Assembly: GCF_020379485.1 (NCBI RefSeq)
Contig: NW_026014875.1
Span: forward strand, 1 to 64,000
Reading direction: 5' to 3'
Source: Brassica napus
Taxonomy: Eukaryota > Streptophyta > Magnoliopsida > Brassicales > Brassicaceae
Length of the DNA stretch: 64,000 nucleotides
Below, piece after piece: positions 1 through 11,410 of this stretch (the stretch's first letter is position 1; every line of letters begins with the position of its first letter). The translations under genes and the position numbers were made by a program. Under the pieces are notes generated by a model. It searched no databases. It was not told where the DNA came from and worked only from the letters and a program-made list of their open reading frames with translations.

Positions 1-1178
1 GATGAGGCCATCCAAGTAGAGGTTCCCATAGTTAGGCACGGTCCGACTACCCGGAGTGGAACCAGGGCCTTGCGAGAAGGTTTCACCAAAGCTGTCCAGC
101 ATATCCTTGATCAAGATGGACAGACTGACCAGGACCAGCTGCTAATTGAGAAGATGGTCCAGTTGAAGATTCAAGATCAAGCCGGCCCAAAGGAGGTTCA
201 GGACGCGGCCGACCCGATCCAGTTCAGACTCAACCAAGCCGGACTTCTCATTTCCACATCCGAGCTTGGTCCAGACTCAGTTTCTATTTCATCCACTCCA
301 ACTCTTTCCGGTTCTGAGATCTAGCCGACCACCAAGGGGAGTAGCATGTGTTGTACTCTTTTTCCTCACCAGGTTTTGTCCCATTGGGTTTTCTTGGTAA
401 GGTTTTAATGAGGCAACATGCAAGCATGCTATTAGCCTTGGTCTAAGCCTTCTCAAACCGACCACCAGATGTCTGGTTTATTTTAATTTATTTGGTTAAG
501 ACTTTGGGCTAATGTTTCAGCCTCATTTTCGGCCAGCTTGTTTAAGGCCTTTTACTTTTGAGTCTCTTAAGGGATAAACCCTATATAACTCTTTCAAGTT
601 GGCGATTTTTGCCTAAGTCTTTTATGAAATAATTTTGCCTTTGCAAACCAAAAACCCTAAGTCTTTTTCTGTGAGAAACAAGAGAGAGCAGCCGAATCTT
701 ATCAAGCTTCAAACCACCAAGCTTGTGGCGATTCTTCACCTCCATTCCATCCATCGATTTGCCTTGAGAGTGATACACATCCAGCAAGCCAAATCCCATA
801 GCTATCCACCTCCATCCACTGTTCTTGTTGAGAGAGATACACATCCAGCAACAAGGATCCATCCCCCATACTTCTATCCTTCTTTTATTTTGTTATCTTG
901 CATCATATAGTTCTAGATTTTTCCATTCTATATAAAAATCCATAAAAAGTCATATTTGCTTCTGTTCTTCATTAACCATACTGTTTACTTTCTGTTCAAT
1001 ATTTTGATTCATAAAAACTCATAAAAATAGCATTCTTTTGTTTCAGGAACCAGACCGGCCCAACTCCCAACCCATCGCGACCGTCTAGCCGTCCCATAAA
1101 CCGTCCGTCCGTCCGTCCAGTCCGAGTCCTCGAACCTCAGACCGTCCGTCCGTGCAGTCTGCTTACCGGCCTGTATCA
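1..1178 (+). repeat. 5' LTR of E1 (lacks only its first base)
   Basis: It matches 6052-7226 nearly base for base and ends in TATCA four bases before the priming site. Positions 70-324 carry an open frame that duplicates the last residues of the E1 polyprotein, because the polyprotein gene ends inside the LTR. The GTCCGT-rich stretch near 1096-1160 lies close to the 3' end of the LTR. Confidence 0.93.
582..588 (+). promoter_or_regulatory. Putative TATA box of the E1 5' LTR
   Basis: TATATAA lies at mid-LTR, and the same motif is present in the 3' LTR at 6633-6639. The position fits the U3/R boundary of a plant LTR. The call rests on motif and placement only. Confidence 0.55.
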
Positions 1179-1181
1179 TTT

Positions 1182-1193
1182 TGGTATCAGAGC
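1182..1193 (+). other. Primer binding site of E1 (initiator tRNA-Met)
   Basis: TGGTATCAGAGC follows the LTR end after three T bases. This is the usual minus-strand priming site of plant Ty3/gypsy elements, complementary to the 3' end of initiator tRNA-Met. Confidence 0.92.
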
Positions 1194-1599
1194 TCAAAGC
1201 TCCTACACCTTCGGTTGTATTCTATCCTTGCTACTTTGTTATTTGTTTGGTTCTTCAACTCGTCTTCTTTCCTGCATACCTTTTGATCCGTTTTTTTGCA
1301 TCTTTCCTTCGAGTATTATGTTTTTGGCAACCATCGATTTTCACTTTCCTTTTTGATCGGATTTGCCATTTAATTGCATTTAATTTTTTTCTTGTCTTGC
1401 ACTTCAAGTTTCCATAAATTTTTTTAAAAAAAAAAAAAAGAAAGATTGCATTTTCCTATTTTAACTTTTCGATTTTTTAAAAAAAAAAAAAAAAAAAGGA
1501 AAACTCACATTCATTGCATATATTAGTTAATATCCTTATTCTTCTTCTACAGATTATTTGCAAGTCACCCTTTCTTTCTCTCTTGTCGCAGGACAAAAC
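1194..1599 (+). other. E1 untranslated leader, T-rich with two poly-A runs
   Basis: This stretch lies between the priming site and gag. It is T-rich, with A-runs near 1426-1440 and 1479-1497. A 78-residue hydrophobic frame at 1181-1417 begins inside the priming site and is not regarded as a gene. Confidence 0.7.
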
Positions 1600-2466
1600 A
1601 TGGGAGACCTAAATGGTGCACCAACACAAGCCGAGATCAATGCTCAGCTGATGGCTAACCATGCTGAACTCCAAGCCGCCCTGGCTACTGTGACTGAGCA
1701 GCTGGCTCATATAGCAGGAAGGGATCGAGCTAATGTACCACGGCCAAGGAGGAGAAACCAACCCGTTCCAGAGGAACAACAGTCCCAATCCAGTGAGGAC
1801 AACTCGGACACTGACCGTACCGAACCAGAAGAGCCGCGGCGTGAACGAGCCGGACGTGGGAACCGACGGGAGTATCGGGTCCAAGGCGATGCAAGCCCGG
1901 TCCGAAGGAGATTCCGAGACGATGAAGTAGCTTGGCAAGGAGGCAAGGATCTCAAACTTACCCCTCCGACCTTTGCTGGAAAGGTTGACCCGGACGCCTA
2001 CATTGAATGGGAGAGGCGCATGGAGTACATCTTTGAATACTACCGCTATACCGAGGCCAAGAAGATCGCCTTAGCCGCAGCCCAACTGACGGACAATGCC
2101 CTAACCTGGTGGGACAGGGAAGTAGCCGAGGTTGGCAGGGTCTATAGGATTGAGACTTGGGATGAGATGCGAGCTAAGCTCCGTGCAAGGTATATTCCCT
2201 CATATTATCAGCGGGACTTACTAAAACGTTTTCGCAAGTTGTCTCAGGGTACTAGGTCCGTAGAGGAGTACTTTGAGGAGTTTGAGGCTCTCAAGAACAA
2301 GCTCAGGACGCGCGAGACCGAAGAGGTTATGATGGCTCAGTTCTTGGAAGGCCTTCAAGACCGCATTGCTCGCAAGGTGGAGAGGCAAACCTACGTCAAC
2401 TTCAATGATCTCCTCCACTATGCCATCCAGGCCGAGCAGCACATTAAAACGGAAGAACGCCTCTAG
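1600..2466 (+). pseudogene. E1 gag (capsid part), cut short by a frameshift
   Basis: The ATG at 1600 starts MGDLNGAP, the same kind of start as the E4 gag (MGDVGQDQ). The protein has an acidic and arginine-rich N-terminal region followed by the retrotransposon Gag capsid domain (FAGKVDPDAYIEWERRMEYI through FLEGLQDRIARKVERQ), which assembles the virus-like particle. After AEQHIK the frame shifts within an AAAA run near 2446-2450 and stops at TAG 2464-2466. The next frame (+1) continues with the residues expected from E4, including the zinc knuckle. One extra A therefore separates capsid from nucleocapsid and Pol. A programmed frameshift is possible but unlikely, since E2 keeps the whole polyprotein in one frame. 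Confidence 0.85.
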
Positions 2467-4495
2467 TGCCAGGAACAAGACGCCATGGGCTTCAACCGGA
2501 TCCAAGGGGTCTGAGAAGAACAAATCCATTGAAGTGGAAAACCGGTTCAAGAAGGGCCAAACCGACCAGTCCAAATCAGGTTCATCCGAACCAGGTAAGG
2601 GACAAGCACAAGCTCAAAGAACTCGTGATATTACTTGTTTCAAATGTCAGGGGAAGGGGCACTACGCTAGGGACTGTCCGAACAAGCGTGTCATGATCCT
2701 TAAGGCAGATGGCGAGTATGAGTCCCAAGACGAGGCCGATGTCGAGATGGCCGACTCAGGAGACGAGATAGTGGACTATGCTGAGACTGGTGAGCTACTG
2801 GTGGTCAGACGAGCTCTCAGTGCTCTCTTTGATCCAGAGACCGTCCAACGAGAAAACATCTTCCATACTAGATGTAGCGTGGAAGGCAAGGTATGTAGTC
2901 TAATTATTGATGGTGGCTCTTGCACTAACGTGGCCAGCAGGTACCTTGTTGAGAAGTTAGGGCTAGCAAAGTTGCCACACCCCAGGCCGTACAAGCTCAA
3001 GTGGCTCAATGATGAGACGGAGCTTAAAATCTCGGAGCAAGTTGTTGTTACCTTTTGTATTGGTAAGTACCAGGACCAGGTGAAGTGTGATGTGGTTCCT
3101 ATGCAAGCCGGCCATCTACTGTTAGGGAGGCCTTGGCAGTTTGACAAGGAGACTATTCACCATGGGAGGACTAACATCTACAGCTTTACCCACAACAACA
3201 AGAAGCACAGCCTGGCTCCTCTCAGTCCACAAGAGGTGTACGAGATGCAGAGGGCCATGGATCAGTCTGGATTGTTTAGTAAAACTAACCTTTACATCTC
3301 TTCTAGTAAATTGATTAAATCATTGCATCAAGACACACAGGTGCTACTAATGGTTTTCAAGGAAGGTTGTTTTGCAGGTTTTGAGGCACCAGATTGTCCA
3401 GCTGAGATGCAAGGACTAATGGACCAGTACAAGGACGTGTTCCCTGAAGAGATACCAGCCGGCTTACCACCCCTCCGAGGCATCGAACATCAGATAGACT
3501 TTGTGCCAGGCGCCCCACTTCCAAACCGAGCCGCATACCGAGTCAATCCGGAGGAGGCTAAGGAGCTGGAGAGACAGGTCCAAGACCTCATGGACAAGGG
3601 ATACATTCGAGAGAGTCTCAGCCCATGTGCAGTACCCGTCCTATTGGTGCCTAAGAAGGATGGAACGTGGCGTATGTGTGTTGATTGCCGAGCCATCAAC
3701 AACATCACCATAAAATATCGGTACCCCATTCCTAGACTTGATGATATGTTAGATGAATTGAGTGGTTCCACCGTGTTTTCCAAGATTGATCTTAGGAGTG
3801 GCTATCACCAAGTTCGGATGAAGGAGGGAGACGAGTGGAAGACTGCTTTCAAAACCAAGCAAGGCTTGTATGAGTGGCTGGTGATGCCCTTTGGTCTTAC
3901 CAACGCCCCTAGTACCTTCATGAGGCTTATGAACGAGGTTCTAAGGCCTTACATTGGTAAATTTGTGGTTGTCTATTTTGATGACATATTGATCTATAGT
4001 CAGTGCTTATCCGATCACATTAGTCATGTAGAACAGGTTTTGAAGGCTCTCAGGCAGGAAGGACTCTTTGCCAATCTCAAGAAGTGTGTATTTTGCACTG
4101 ACCAGTTAATATTTTTAGGCTTTGTTGTGAGTTCACAGGGTTTGAAGGTCGATGAGGAGAAGATCAAGGCCATCCAAGACTGGCCCACACCGACCACTAT
4201 TGGGCAAGTCCGAAGTTTCCATGGCCTAGCCAGCTTCTATAGGCGGTTTGTCAAGGACTTCAGCACCATTGCCGCACCCATGACCTCAGTAATCAAGAAG
4301 AATGTATCCTTTGTTTGGGGCCCTGCCCAAGAGGAGTCTTTCAACAAGCTTAAATATAGTTTAACTCATGCACCCGTTCTTACACTCCCTGATTTTAATA
4401 AAACTTTTGAGATTGAGTGTGATGCATCAGGTACAGGCATTGGAGCTGTCCTCACTCAAGGGGGCGACCAGTGGCATTCTTTAGTGAAAAACTGA
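2448..4495 (+). pseudogene. E1 nucleocapsid, protease, reverse transcriptase and start of RNase H
   Basis: The frame is open from 2366, but homology to E4 begins near 2448. It contains a CX2CX4HX4C zinc knuckle (CFKCQGKGHYARDC, from about 2636), the aspartic protease motif IIDGGSCTN near 2905 with LLGRPWQFD downstream, and a complete reverse transcriptase with catalytic YFDD near 3974-3985. The first RNase H aspartate follows (IECDASG, near 4415). The frame is lost in a G-run at 4459-4464, apparently by one missing base, and ends out of frame at 4495. RNase H and integrase resume in the next frame. Residue order and spacing match E2 over the whole stretch. Confidence 0.88.
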
Positions 4496-6375
4496 GTGGA
4501 GCTGCCCTCAACTACCCAACCTATGACAAAGAGCTATACGCTCTAGTAAGGTCCCTTGAAACTTGGCAGCATTACCTATTGTCTAAGGAATTTGTTATTC
4601 ATACAGATCATGAGACACTTAAGCACTTGAGGGGGCAGACCACACTCAAGAAGAGGCACGCCAGATGGCTCGAGTTCGTGGAGACCTTTCCCTATGTGAT
4701 CAAGTACAAGAAGGGCAAGGACAATGTGGTGGCCGATGCACTGTCCCGGAGACACACTCTCATTGTGACCATGGAGGCCAAGATCATGGGTTTCGAGCAT
4801 ATTAAAGAATCTTATGCCACTGATCTTGATTTTAATGAAGTTTTCAGGAACACTGAGAAGGGGGCTTTTGGGGCATACTACCAGCACGAGGGGTTCCTGT
4901 TCAAGGGAAAGAGGCTGTGCATTCCCAAAGGAGCCATGAGGGAACTGCTGGTTCGGGAGGCCCATGGTGGCGGCCTCATGGGACACTTTGGTCGGGACAA
5001 GACTTTGAGTGTCCTAACTGAACATTTCTTTTGGCCAAACATGAAGAGGGATGTGGAGAGCATATGCGCCAAGTGCACTACTTGCCTCAAAACCAAGTCC
5101 AGGTCACATCCTTACGGTTTACAAATGCCATTACCGATTCCTAACCACCCTTGGGTAGACATTTCTATGGACTTTGTGCTGGGTTTGCCCAAGATAAACC
5201 ACAAGGATTCCATTTTTGTAGTGGTAGACAGGTTCTCCAAGATGGCCCATTTCATAGCCTGTAACACCACTAATGATGCCACTCAGACCGCCGACCTATT
5301 CTTCAAAGAAGTGGTTCGACTACATGGTGTTCCCCGAACCATTGTCTCTGACCGTGATACCAAGTTCCTCAGCCATTTCTGGAGGACACTATGGGGCAAG
5401 TTCGGAACCAAGCTACTATTCTCGACCACTTGCCACCCCCAGACCGACGGCCAGACTGAGGTAGTAAACCGTACGCTTTCTCAACTGTTGAGAGCTACGG
5501 TCGGTAAGAATTTAAGAAATTGGTTGTCTTGTTTGCCTTTTGTTGAGTTTGCTTATAACCATGCTAGGCACTCTACTACTAACCTGTCACCTTTTGAGAT
5601 TGTTTATGGGTTTCAGCCAGAGACTCCTTTGGACTTCACCGAGCTGCCCAGCTCTATGTACCGCAGTCGTGATGGAGCCGCCAAGGCCGAGTTTGTTAAG
5701 AATATGCACCTAAAGGTCAAGGAGAGGATAGAAGCCAAGGCGGCTAAGGTCAAGGCCAAGTATGACCAGAAGAGGAAGGAGATACTGTTCGAACCCGGGG
5801 ACTTGGTGTGGTTACACATGCGGCCCGAGAGGTTTCCAGAAGCCCGGAAGTCCAAGCTCTCTCCTCGTGGAACAGGACCATTCCGCATCCTAAAGAAGAT
5901 CAACGACAACGCCTATATCCTTGACCTCCCTGCTGAATTTAAAATTTCACATACTTTCAATGTCTCGGATTTGTCTCCTTTCCATGCAGATAGTGATGAC
6001 TTTGCAGATGATGGTGTTCTGAGGCCAGAACCTCTTCAAGAGGGAGGGAATGATGAGGCCATCCAAGTAGAGGTTCCCATAGTTAGGCACGGTCCGACTA
6101 CCCGGAGTGGAACCAGGGCCTTGCGAGAAGGTTTCACCAAAGCTGTCCAGCATATCCTTGATCAAGATGGACAGACTGACCAGGACCAGCTGCTAGTTGA
6201 GAAGATGGTCCAGTTGAAGATTCAAGATCAAGCCGGCCCAAAGGAGGTTCAGGACGCGGCCGACCCGATCCAGTTCAGACTCAACCAAGCCGGACTTCTC
6301 ATTTCCACATCCGAGCTTGGTCCAGACTCAGTTTCTATTTCATCCACTCCAACTCTTTCCGGTTCTGAGATCTAG
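4471..6375 (+). pseudogene. E1 RNase H (rest), integrase and LTR-encoded tail
   Basis: The frame starts in mid-RNase H ([17 protein letters not shown]) and carries HTDHETL and ADALSRR. Integrase follows with its zinc-binding part (GLMGHFG through CAKCTTC). The catalytic D-D-E residues lie in [10 protein letters not shown] (near 5161), VSDRDTKF (near 5347) and TDGQTEVVN (near 5449). The C-terminal region ends FNVSDLSPF. The frame then crosses the polypurine tract and runs 108 residues into the 3' LTR, giving a tail with GPTTRSGTR. The ATG at 4471 is only the first methionine after the upstream frameshift, so this is a separated part of one Gag-Pol gene. The integrase itself looks intact. Confidence 0.9.
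6038..6050 (+). other. Polypurine tract of E1
   Basis: AAGAGGGAGGGAA sits directly before the TG of the 3' LTR, as expected for the plus-strand primer. Confidence 0.93.
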
Positions 6376-7226
6376 CCGACCACCAAGGGGAGTAGCATGT
6401 GTTGTACTCTTTTTCCTCACCAGGTTTTGTCCCATTGGGTTTTCTTGGTAAGGTTTTAATGAGGCAACATGCAAGCATGCTATTAGCCTTGGTCTAAGCC
6501 TTCTCAAACCGACCACCAGATGTCTGGTTTATTTTAATTTATTTGGTTAAGACTTTGGGCTAATGTTTCAGCCTCATTTTCGGCCAGCTTGTTTAAGGCC
6601 TTTTACTTTTGAGTCTCTTAAGGGATAAACCCTATATAACTCTTTCAAGTTGGCGATTTTTGCCTAAGTCTTTATGAAATAATTTTGCCTTTGCAAACCA
6701 AAAACCCTAAGTCTTTTTCTGTGAGAAACAAGAGAGAGCAGCCGAATCTTATCAAGCTTCAAACCACCAAGCTTGTGGCGATTCTTCACCTCCATTCCAT
6801 CCATCGATTTGCCTTGAGAGTGATACACATCCAGCAAGCCAAATCCCATAGCTATCCACCTCCACCCACTGTTCTTGTTGAGAGAGATACACATCCAGCA
6901 ACAAGGATCCATCCCCCATACTTCTATCCTTCTTTTATTTTGATATCTTGCATCATATAGTTCTAGATTTTTCCATTCTATATAAAATCCATAAAGAGTC
7001 ATATTTGCTTCTGTTCTTCATTAACCATACTGTTTACTTTCTGTTCAATATTTTGATTCATAAAAACTCATAAAAATAGCATTCTTTTGTTTCAGGAACC
7101 AGACCGGCCAACTCCCAACCCATCGCGACCGTCTAGCCGTCCCATAACCGGCCGTCCGTCCCGTCCAGTCCGAGTCCTCGAACCTCAGACCGTCCGTCCG
7201 TGCAGTCTGCTTACCGGCCTGTATCA
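6051..7226 (+). repeat. 3' LTR of E1
   Basis: It starts TGATGAGG directly after the polypurine tract and ends TATCA. Length is 1176 bp. Positions 6051-6375 encode the polyprotein tail. A TATA-like motif is at 6633-6639. Confidence 0.95.
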
Positions 7227-8026
7227 GACCGATCCTTATGGATCAGCCTATGACTTGTCTAGTTAAGACAAGGTCACGGTTTGTCTAAGCCAAGGTAGAG
7301 TCGCAAGGTCTGACCGGTTGCTAAGCCTTCCGGATTAGGCTTGAGGCTTACTAGGCCGATTGGATCCAGGCCTAAGGCCGGATCAGGTAAGGGAGTCCGT
7401 TGGGCCATTGAGCCGGACTCCATTGGCCGGTCGCACCTAGATTCTATCCGGATAGACGGATTGGTCTTTGGGGATGATCCGGATCTGTTCGTGTGTTCTG
7501 TTATCTATTCTGGACTATCTATCTGATTCTAAGTCAAGGGGTGGTTGGTTGAATGACTTAGGATACGGTAGGTAGGTTAATACATTTTATGATTATGTTG
7601 ACTGAGGTTTATCTAAGTTCTAGGAACCAAGCCAAGCATTGTAGAATCAATACGTTCTATTCTCGGTTATGATTAATGCTTATCTGGTTGTGGTTTCAGG
7701 AACTAAGGATGGTTCTGGTCAAGCCAAGGAGCCGTGAAGGCTCGGTCAGTGAGAGGCTGTGTAACATGTGGTTAGATGATGCTAGGGATGAACTAGTGAT
7801 TGTCTATGAGACTGTTAAGAAGTTGTGTATTGAATCTCATGTTTCTAAGTAATACAAAGTTTATACATTGTTATTCCGCTGTGCAATCTGTTCCTTTGTT
7901 TATGAACCTCATATTCGAATATGACTTAGTAACTAATAGACTTAAAAATGGATCAAACAAGCAGAGAAATTAATAAGTAAGCCTGCGGACTCCATCAGGT
8001 CGAGAGGCCAGGGTTCGGGTCTTACA
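7227..8026 (+). repeat. 5'-truncated LTR of E3
   Basis: The 3' boundary is set by CTTACA just before the priming site. The stretch around 7300-7445 aligns by eye with the reverse complement of about 57990-58150. No protein-coding frame of note is present. The left end meets the E1 LTR directly, so E1 probably inserted into this LTR. Confidence 0.7.
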
Positions 8027-8029
8027 AGT

Positions 8030-8041
8030 TGGTATCAGAGC
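8030..8041 (+). other. Primer binding site of E3
   Basis: TGGTATCAGAGC lies three bases after the LTR end CTTACA. A leader of about 220 bp follows, containing a short CA run near 8078-8089. Confidence 0.88.
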
Positions 8042-8264
8042 ATGCTTGATTCTAGGATAGTTGGGTTAGGCAGTCCACACACACACACGCAGCCAGCTGA
8101 TTAGGTCTCACGGTGAGGTTTGATTGCTTAGTCTAGGGATTGTTTTGTTTTGTTTATGTTAGTGTGTTTCGTACTAACATTGTCTGAATCCTTAGGCTGG
8201 AAAAAGCAAATCGGGAAAGTCCCGAAAGAGTAAGAAAACAGCCGGTCAGTCTAGTGAAGTGGCC

Positions 8265-8783
8265 ATGGACGGGACCAATCTATCCGGATTGCAAACCGAT
8301 CCGGCCGCAGCTGACACTAGAGACGTGTTGCCAACTGATCAGGCTAATCTTACGGGGACGCAACAGGATGGTCAAGAACATCGGGAGAGTGATGAGGAAG
8401 TGGAATCCTCGAACGCTAACCGTGATGGTGACCAGCATGAGAGAGTGGCCGATGGAACGGCTAATGTGCCCGCAACACTGTCCAAAGAGGACTTGTTAGA
8501 GGCCATGAAGGTAATGGGGACTCAGGTTGCGGCTATGGCGCAACTGTTCACGCCACTAGTGAACTCCTCGGTTGGCCAGGCTACGCCTGCGGCTACGACC
8601 ACCCCCAACACCAATGGTCCAGTTGTGGAAACGGTTGAGGTGATCGAGATCGATCCACCGAAAAAGTCTGGAAAGAAGGTGGACTATCTGAGTCTTCTTC
8701 AACATTTATCCAGGTTGGGTACGAAGCATTTCTCCGGTAGCACCGACCCTATGGGACCTAGGAGTATATATATATATGGTTGA
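8265..8783 (+). pseudogene. E3 gag, N-terminal fragment
   Basis: The first ATG in this frame is at 8265, but the frame is open and lysine-rich back to 8196, where a TAG precedes it. The product is acidic and low-complexity at first, then shows LLEAMKVMGTQVAAMAQLF and VDYLSLLQHLSRLGTKHFSG, which resembles the start of the capsid domain in Tekay/Del-type Gag proteins. Homology stops at STDP near 8750. The frame then runs into a TA-repeat and ends, so the capsid core and zinc knuckle are missing. Confidence 0.65.
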
Positions 8784-8822
8784 TTGATATATATATATAT
8801 ATCAATGGTTGATTGATATACA
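8764..8822. repeat. TA-repeat with a duplicated GGTTGATTGATATA motif
   Basis: Two TA tracts alternate with two copies of GGTTGATTGATATA. GATATATATATATATATC is an 18-bp perfect palindrome. This tract marks the place where the E3 gag loses its reading frame. Confidence 0.75.
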
Positions 8823-10014
8823 ACTAAGGCCGAGTGGTTCGGAAAGTGGTGGGCTCGATTGAACTTGGCTTGATCACCAAGGCCGAGTGTCACACGTGGA
8901 TGTGACATCAGACGTCATGTGTGTGCTGGCAGACACCCACGAACGTCCTGTTTGTACTGAACAGACAGCCCACGTGGGCCAAAAATCACCCAATTAGTCC
9001 ACGGGAAGGGCCATCATGCTGAGTCCAAGGACCGACGTGCTGATACGTGTACTAATGGACAGCCACGGATGTCTTGTGTGCGCTGACGGACACAGACAGC
9101 CACACACAGACAGCCACGAACGTCTTGTGTGTGCTGGCGGACACCCACAGACGTCATGTGTGTACTGAACAGACAGCCCACGTGGGCCAAAATCACCCGA
9201 ACAGTCCACGGGAAGGGTCAGCATGCTTAGTCCAAGGACCAACGTCCTGATATGTGTACTGATGCACAGCCACGGACGTCATGTGTGTTCTGACGGACAC
9301 ACACGAACATCCTGTGTGTGGTGACGGACTCACACAGACAGCCACGGACGTCCTGTGTGTGCTGACGGACACACACAGACACCCATGGACGTCCTGTGTG
9401 TGCTGACGGACACACACAGAGAGCCACGGACGTCCTGTGTGTGCTGACGGACACACACGGACAGCCACGGACGTCCTGTGTGTGCTGACGGACACACACG
9501 GACGTTCTGTGTGTGCTAACGGACACCCACAGACGTCCTATGTGTACTGAACAGACAGCCCACGTGGGCCAAAATCACCCGAGCAGTCCACTGGAAGGGT
9601 CAGCGTGCTGAGTCCAAGGACCAACGTTCGGATATATGTACTGATGGACAGCCACGGACGTCCTGTGTGTGCTGACGGACACACACGGACACACACGGAC
9701 AGCCACGGATGTCCTGTGTGTGCTGACGGACACCCACGGATGTCCTGTGTGTACTGAACAGACAGCCCACGTGGGCCAAAATCACCCGAACAGTCCACGG
9801 GAAGGGCCAGCATGCTGAGTCCAAGGACCAACATGCTGATATGTGTACGGATGGACAGCAACGGATGTCCTGTGTGTGCTGACGGACACAGATGGACACA
9901 CACGGACACACACGGACGTCATGTGTGTTCTGGCAGACACCCACTGACGTCCTGTGTGTACTGAACAGACAGCCCACATGGGCCAAAATCACCCGAACAG
10001 TCCACGGGAAGGGT

Positions 10015-11410
10015 CAGCGTGCTGAGTCCAAGGACCAACGTGCTGATATGTGTACTGATGGACAGCCACAGACGTCCTGTGTGTGCTGAAGGACACACAC
10101 GGAAACGCACGGATAGCCACGGATGTCCTGTGTGTGCTGACAGACACAAACGGACGTCCTGTGTGTGCTGACGGACACCCACAGACATCCTGTGTGTGCT
10201 GACGGGCAGACACGGACACACACGGACAGCCACGGACATCCTATGTGTGCTGACAAACAGCCACGGACGTCCTGTTTGTGCTGGCAGACACCCACCAACG
10301 TCCTGTGTGTACTGAACAGACAGCCCACGTGGGCAAAAAATCACCCAAACAGTCCACGGGAAGGGTCAGCATGCTGAGTCCAAGGACCAAGGTTCTGATA
10401 TGTGTACTGATGGACAGCCAAGGACGTCCTGTGTGTGCTGGCGGACACCCATGAACGTCTTGTGTGTACTTAACAGACAGCCCACGTGGGCCAAAATCAC
10501 CGAACAGTCCACGGGAAGGGTCAGCGTGCTGAGTCCAATGACCAACGTGCTGATATGTGTACTGATGGACAGCCACAGACGTCTTGTGTGTGCTGACGGA
10601 CACACACGGACAGCCACGGACGTCCCGTGTGTGCTGACGGACACACACGGACGTCCTGTGTGTTCTCACGGACACCCACAGATGTCCTGTGTGTACTGAA
10701 CAGACAGCCCACGTGGGCCAAAATCACCTGAACAGTCCACGGGAAGGGCCAGCGTGCTGAGTCCAAGGACCAGCATGCTGATATGTGTACTGCTGGACAG
10801 TCACGGACGTCCTGTGTGTGCTGACGGACACACACGGGCACACACGGACCCCCACAGACAGCCACGGACATCCTGTGTGTGCTGACGGACAGCCACGGAC
10901 GTCCTGTGTGTGCTGGCGGACACCCACGGACGTCCTGTGTGTACTGAACAGACAGCCCACGTGGGCCAAAATCACCCGAGCAGTCCACTGGAAGGGTCAG
11001 CGTGCTGAGTCCAAGGACCAACGTTCTGATAAATGTACTGATGAACAGCCACGGACGTCCTGTGTGTGCTGACGGACACACACGGACACACACGGACAGC
11101 CACGGATGTCCTGTGTGTGCTGACGGACACCCACGGATGTCCTGTGTGTACTGAACATACAGCCCACGTGGGCCAAAATCACCCGAACAGTCCACGGGAA
11201 GGGCCAGCATGCTTAGTCCAAGGACCAACATGCTGATATGTGTACGGATGGACAGCAACGGATGTCCTGTGTGTGCTGACGGACACAGATGACACACACG
11301 GACACACACGGACGTCATGTGTGTTCTGGCAGACACCCACTGACGTCCTGTGTGTACTGAACAGACAGCCCACGTGGGCCAAAATCACCCGAACAGTCCA
11401 CGGGAAGGGT
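10015..11410. repeat. Higher-order repeat, copy A (short form, 1396 bp)
   Basis: It begins with the same subunit as copies B-E but has only six subunits (356, 152, 226, 245, 213 and 202 bp). The three subunits of about 381, 202 and 120 bp found in the long copies are missing, which accounts for the length difference of about 705 bp. Confidence 0.8.

Larger units (their letters stand above)
1..7226 (+). mobile_element. E1: CRM-like Ty3/gypsy LTR retrotransposon, nearly complete, defective
   Basis: In order the element shows 5' LTR, tRNA-Met priming site, gag, protease, reverse transcriptase, RNase H, integrase, polypurine tract and 3' LTR. The window opens at the second base of the 5' LTR, so the left target duplication is not visible; the five bases after the 3' LTR are GACCG. 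Integrase after RNase H places it in Ty3/gypsy. The protease motif DGGSCTN, the Gag type and an integrase frame running into the 3' LTR resemble the CRM lineage of plant chromoviruses; that lineage call is inference from remembered family features. Two single-base shifts in homopolymer runs break the polyprotein, so this copy is not autonomous. Its LTRs differ by only about six substitutions and a few one-base indels. Confidence 0.9.
7227..8905 (+). mobile_element. E3: truncated Ty3/gypsy remnant (partial LTR, priming site, gag start)
   Basis: A partial LTR ends GGGTCTTACA at 8026 and is followed by a tRNA-Met priming site and the beginning of gag. The left side is cut by the E1 3' LTR and the right side decays into AT-rich repeats and then satellite. 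The LTR end resembles the minus-strand solo LTR at 56687-59602, with a shared GTCGCAAGGTCTGA segment and a similar terminus. No pol is present. The Gag type looks Tekay/Del-like, a tentative call. Confidence 0.75.

Noticed and set aside
581..862. Minus-strand frame in the E1 LTR, repeated at 6664-7002
   Set aside because: It is present only because the LTR is duplicated, its length differs between the two copies owing to small indels, and no domain is recognisable.
1181..1417. 78-residue hydrophobic frame in the E1 leader
   Set aside because: It starts inside the priming site and lies in T-rich leader sequence, where Phe/Leu/Ile codons arise by composition.
2440..2466. Programmed -1/+1 frameshift between gag and pol in E1
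   Set aside because: E2 has a single frame through this junction and E1 has a second homopolymer shift at 4459-4464, so mutation is the simpler reading.
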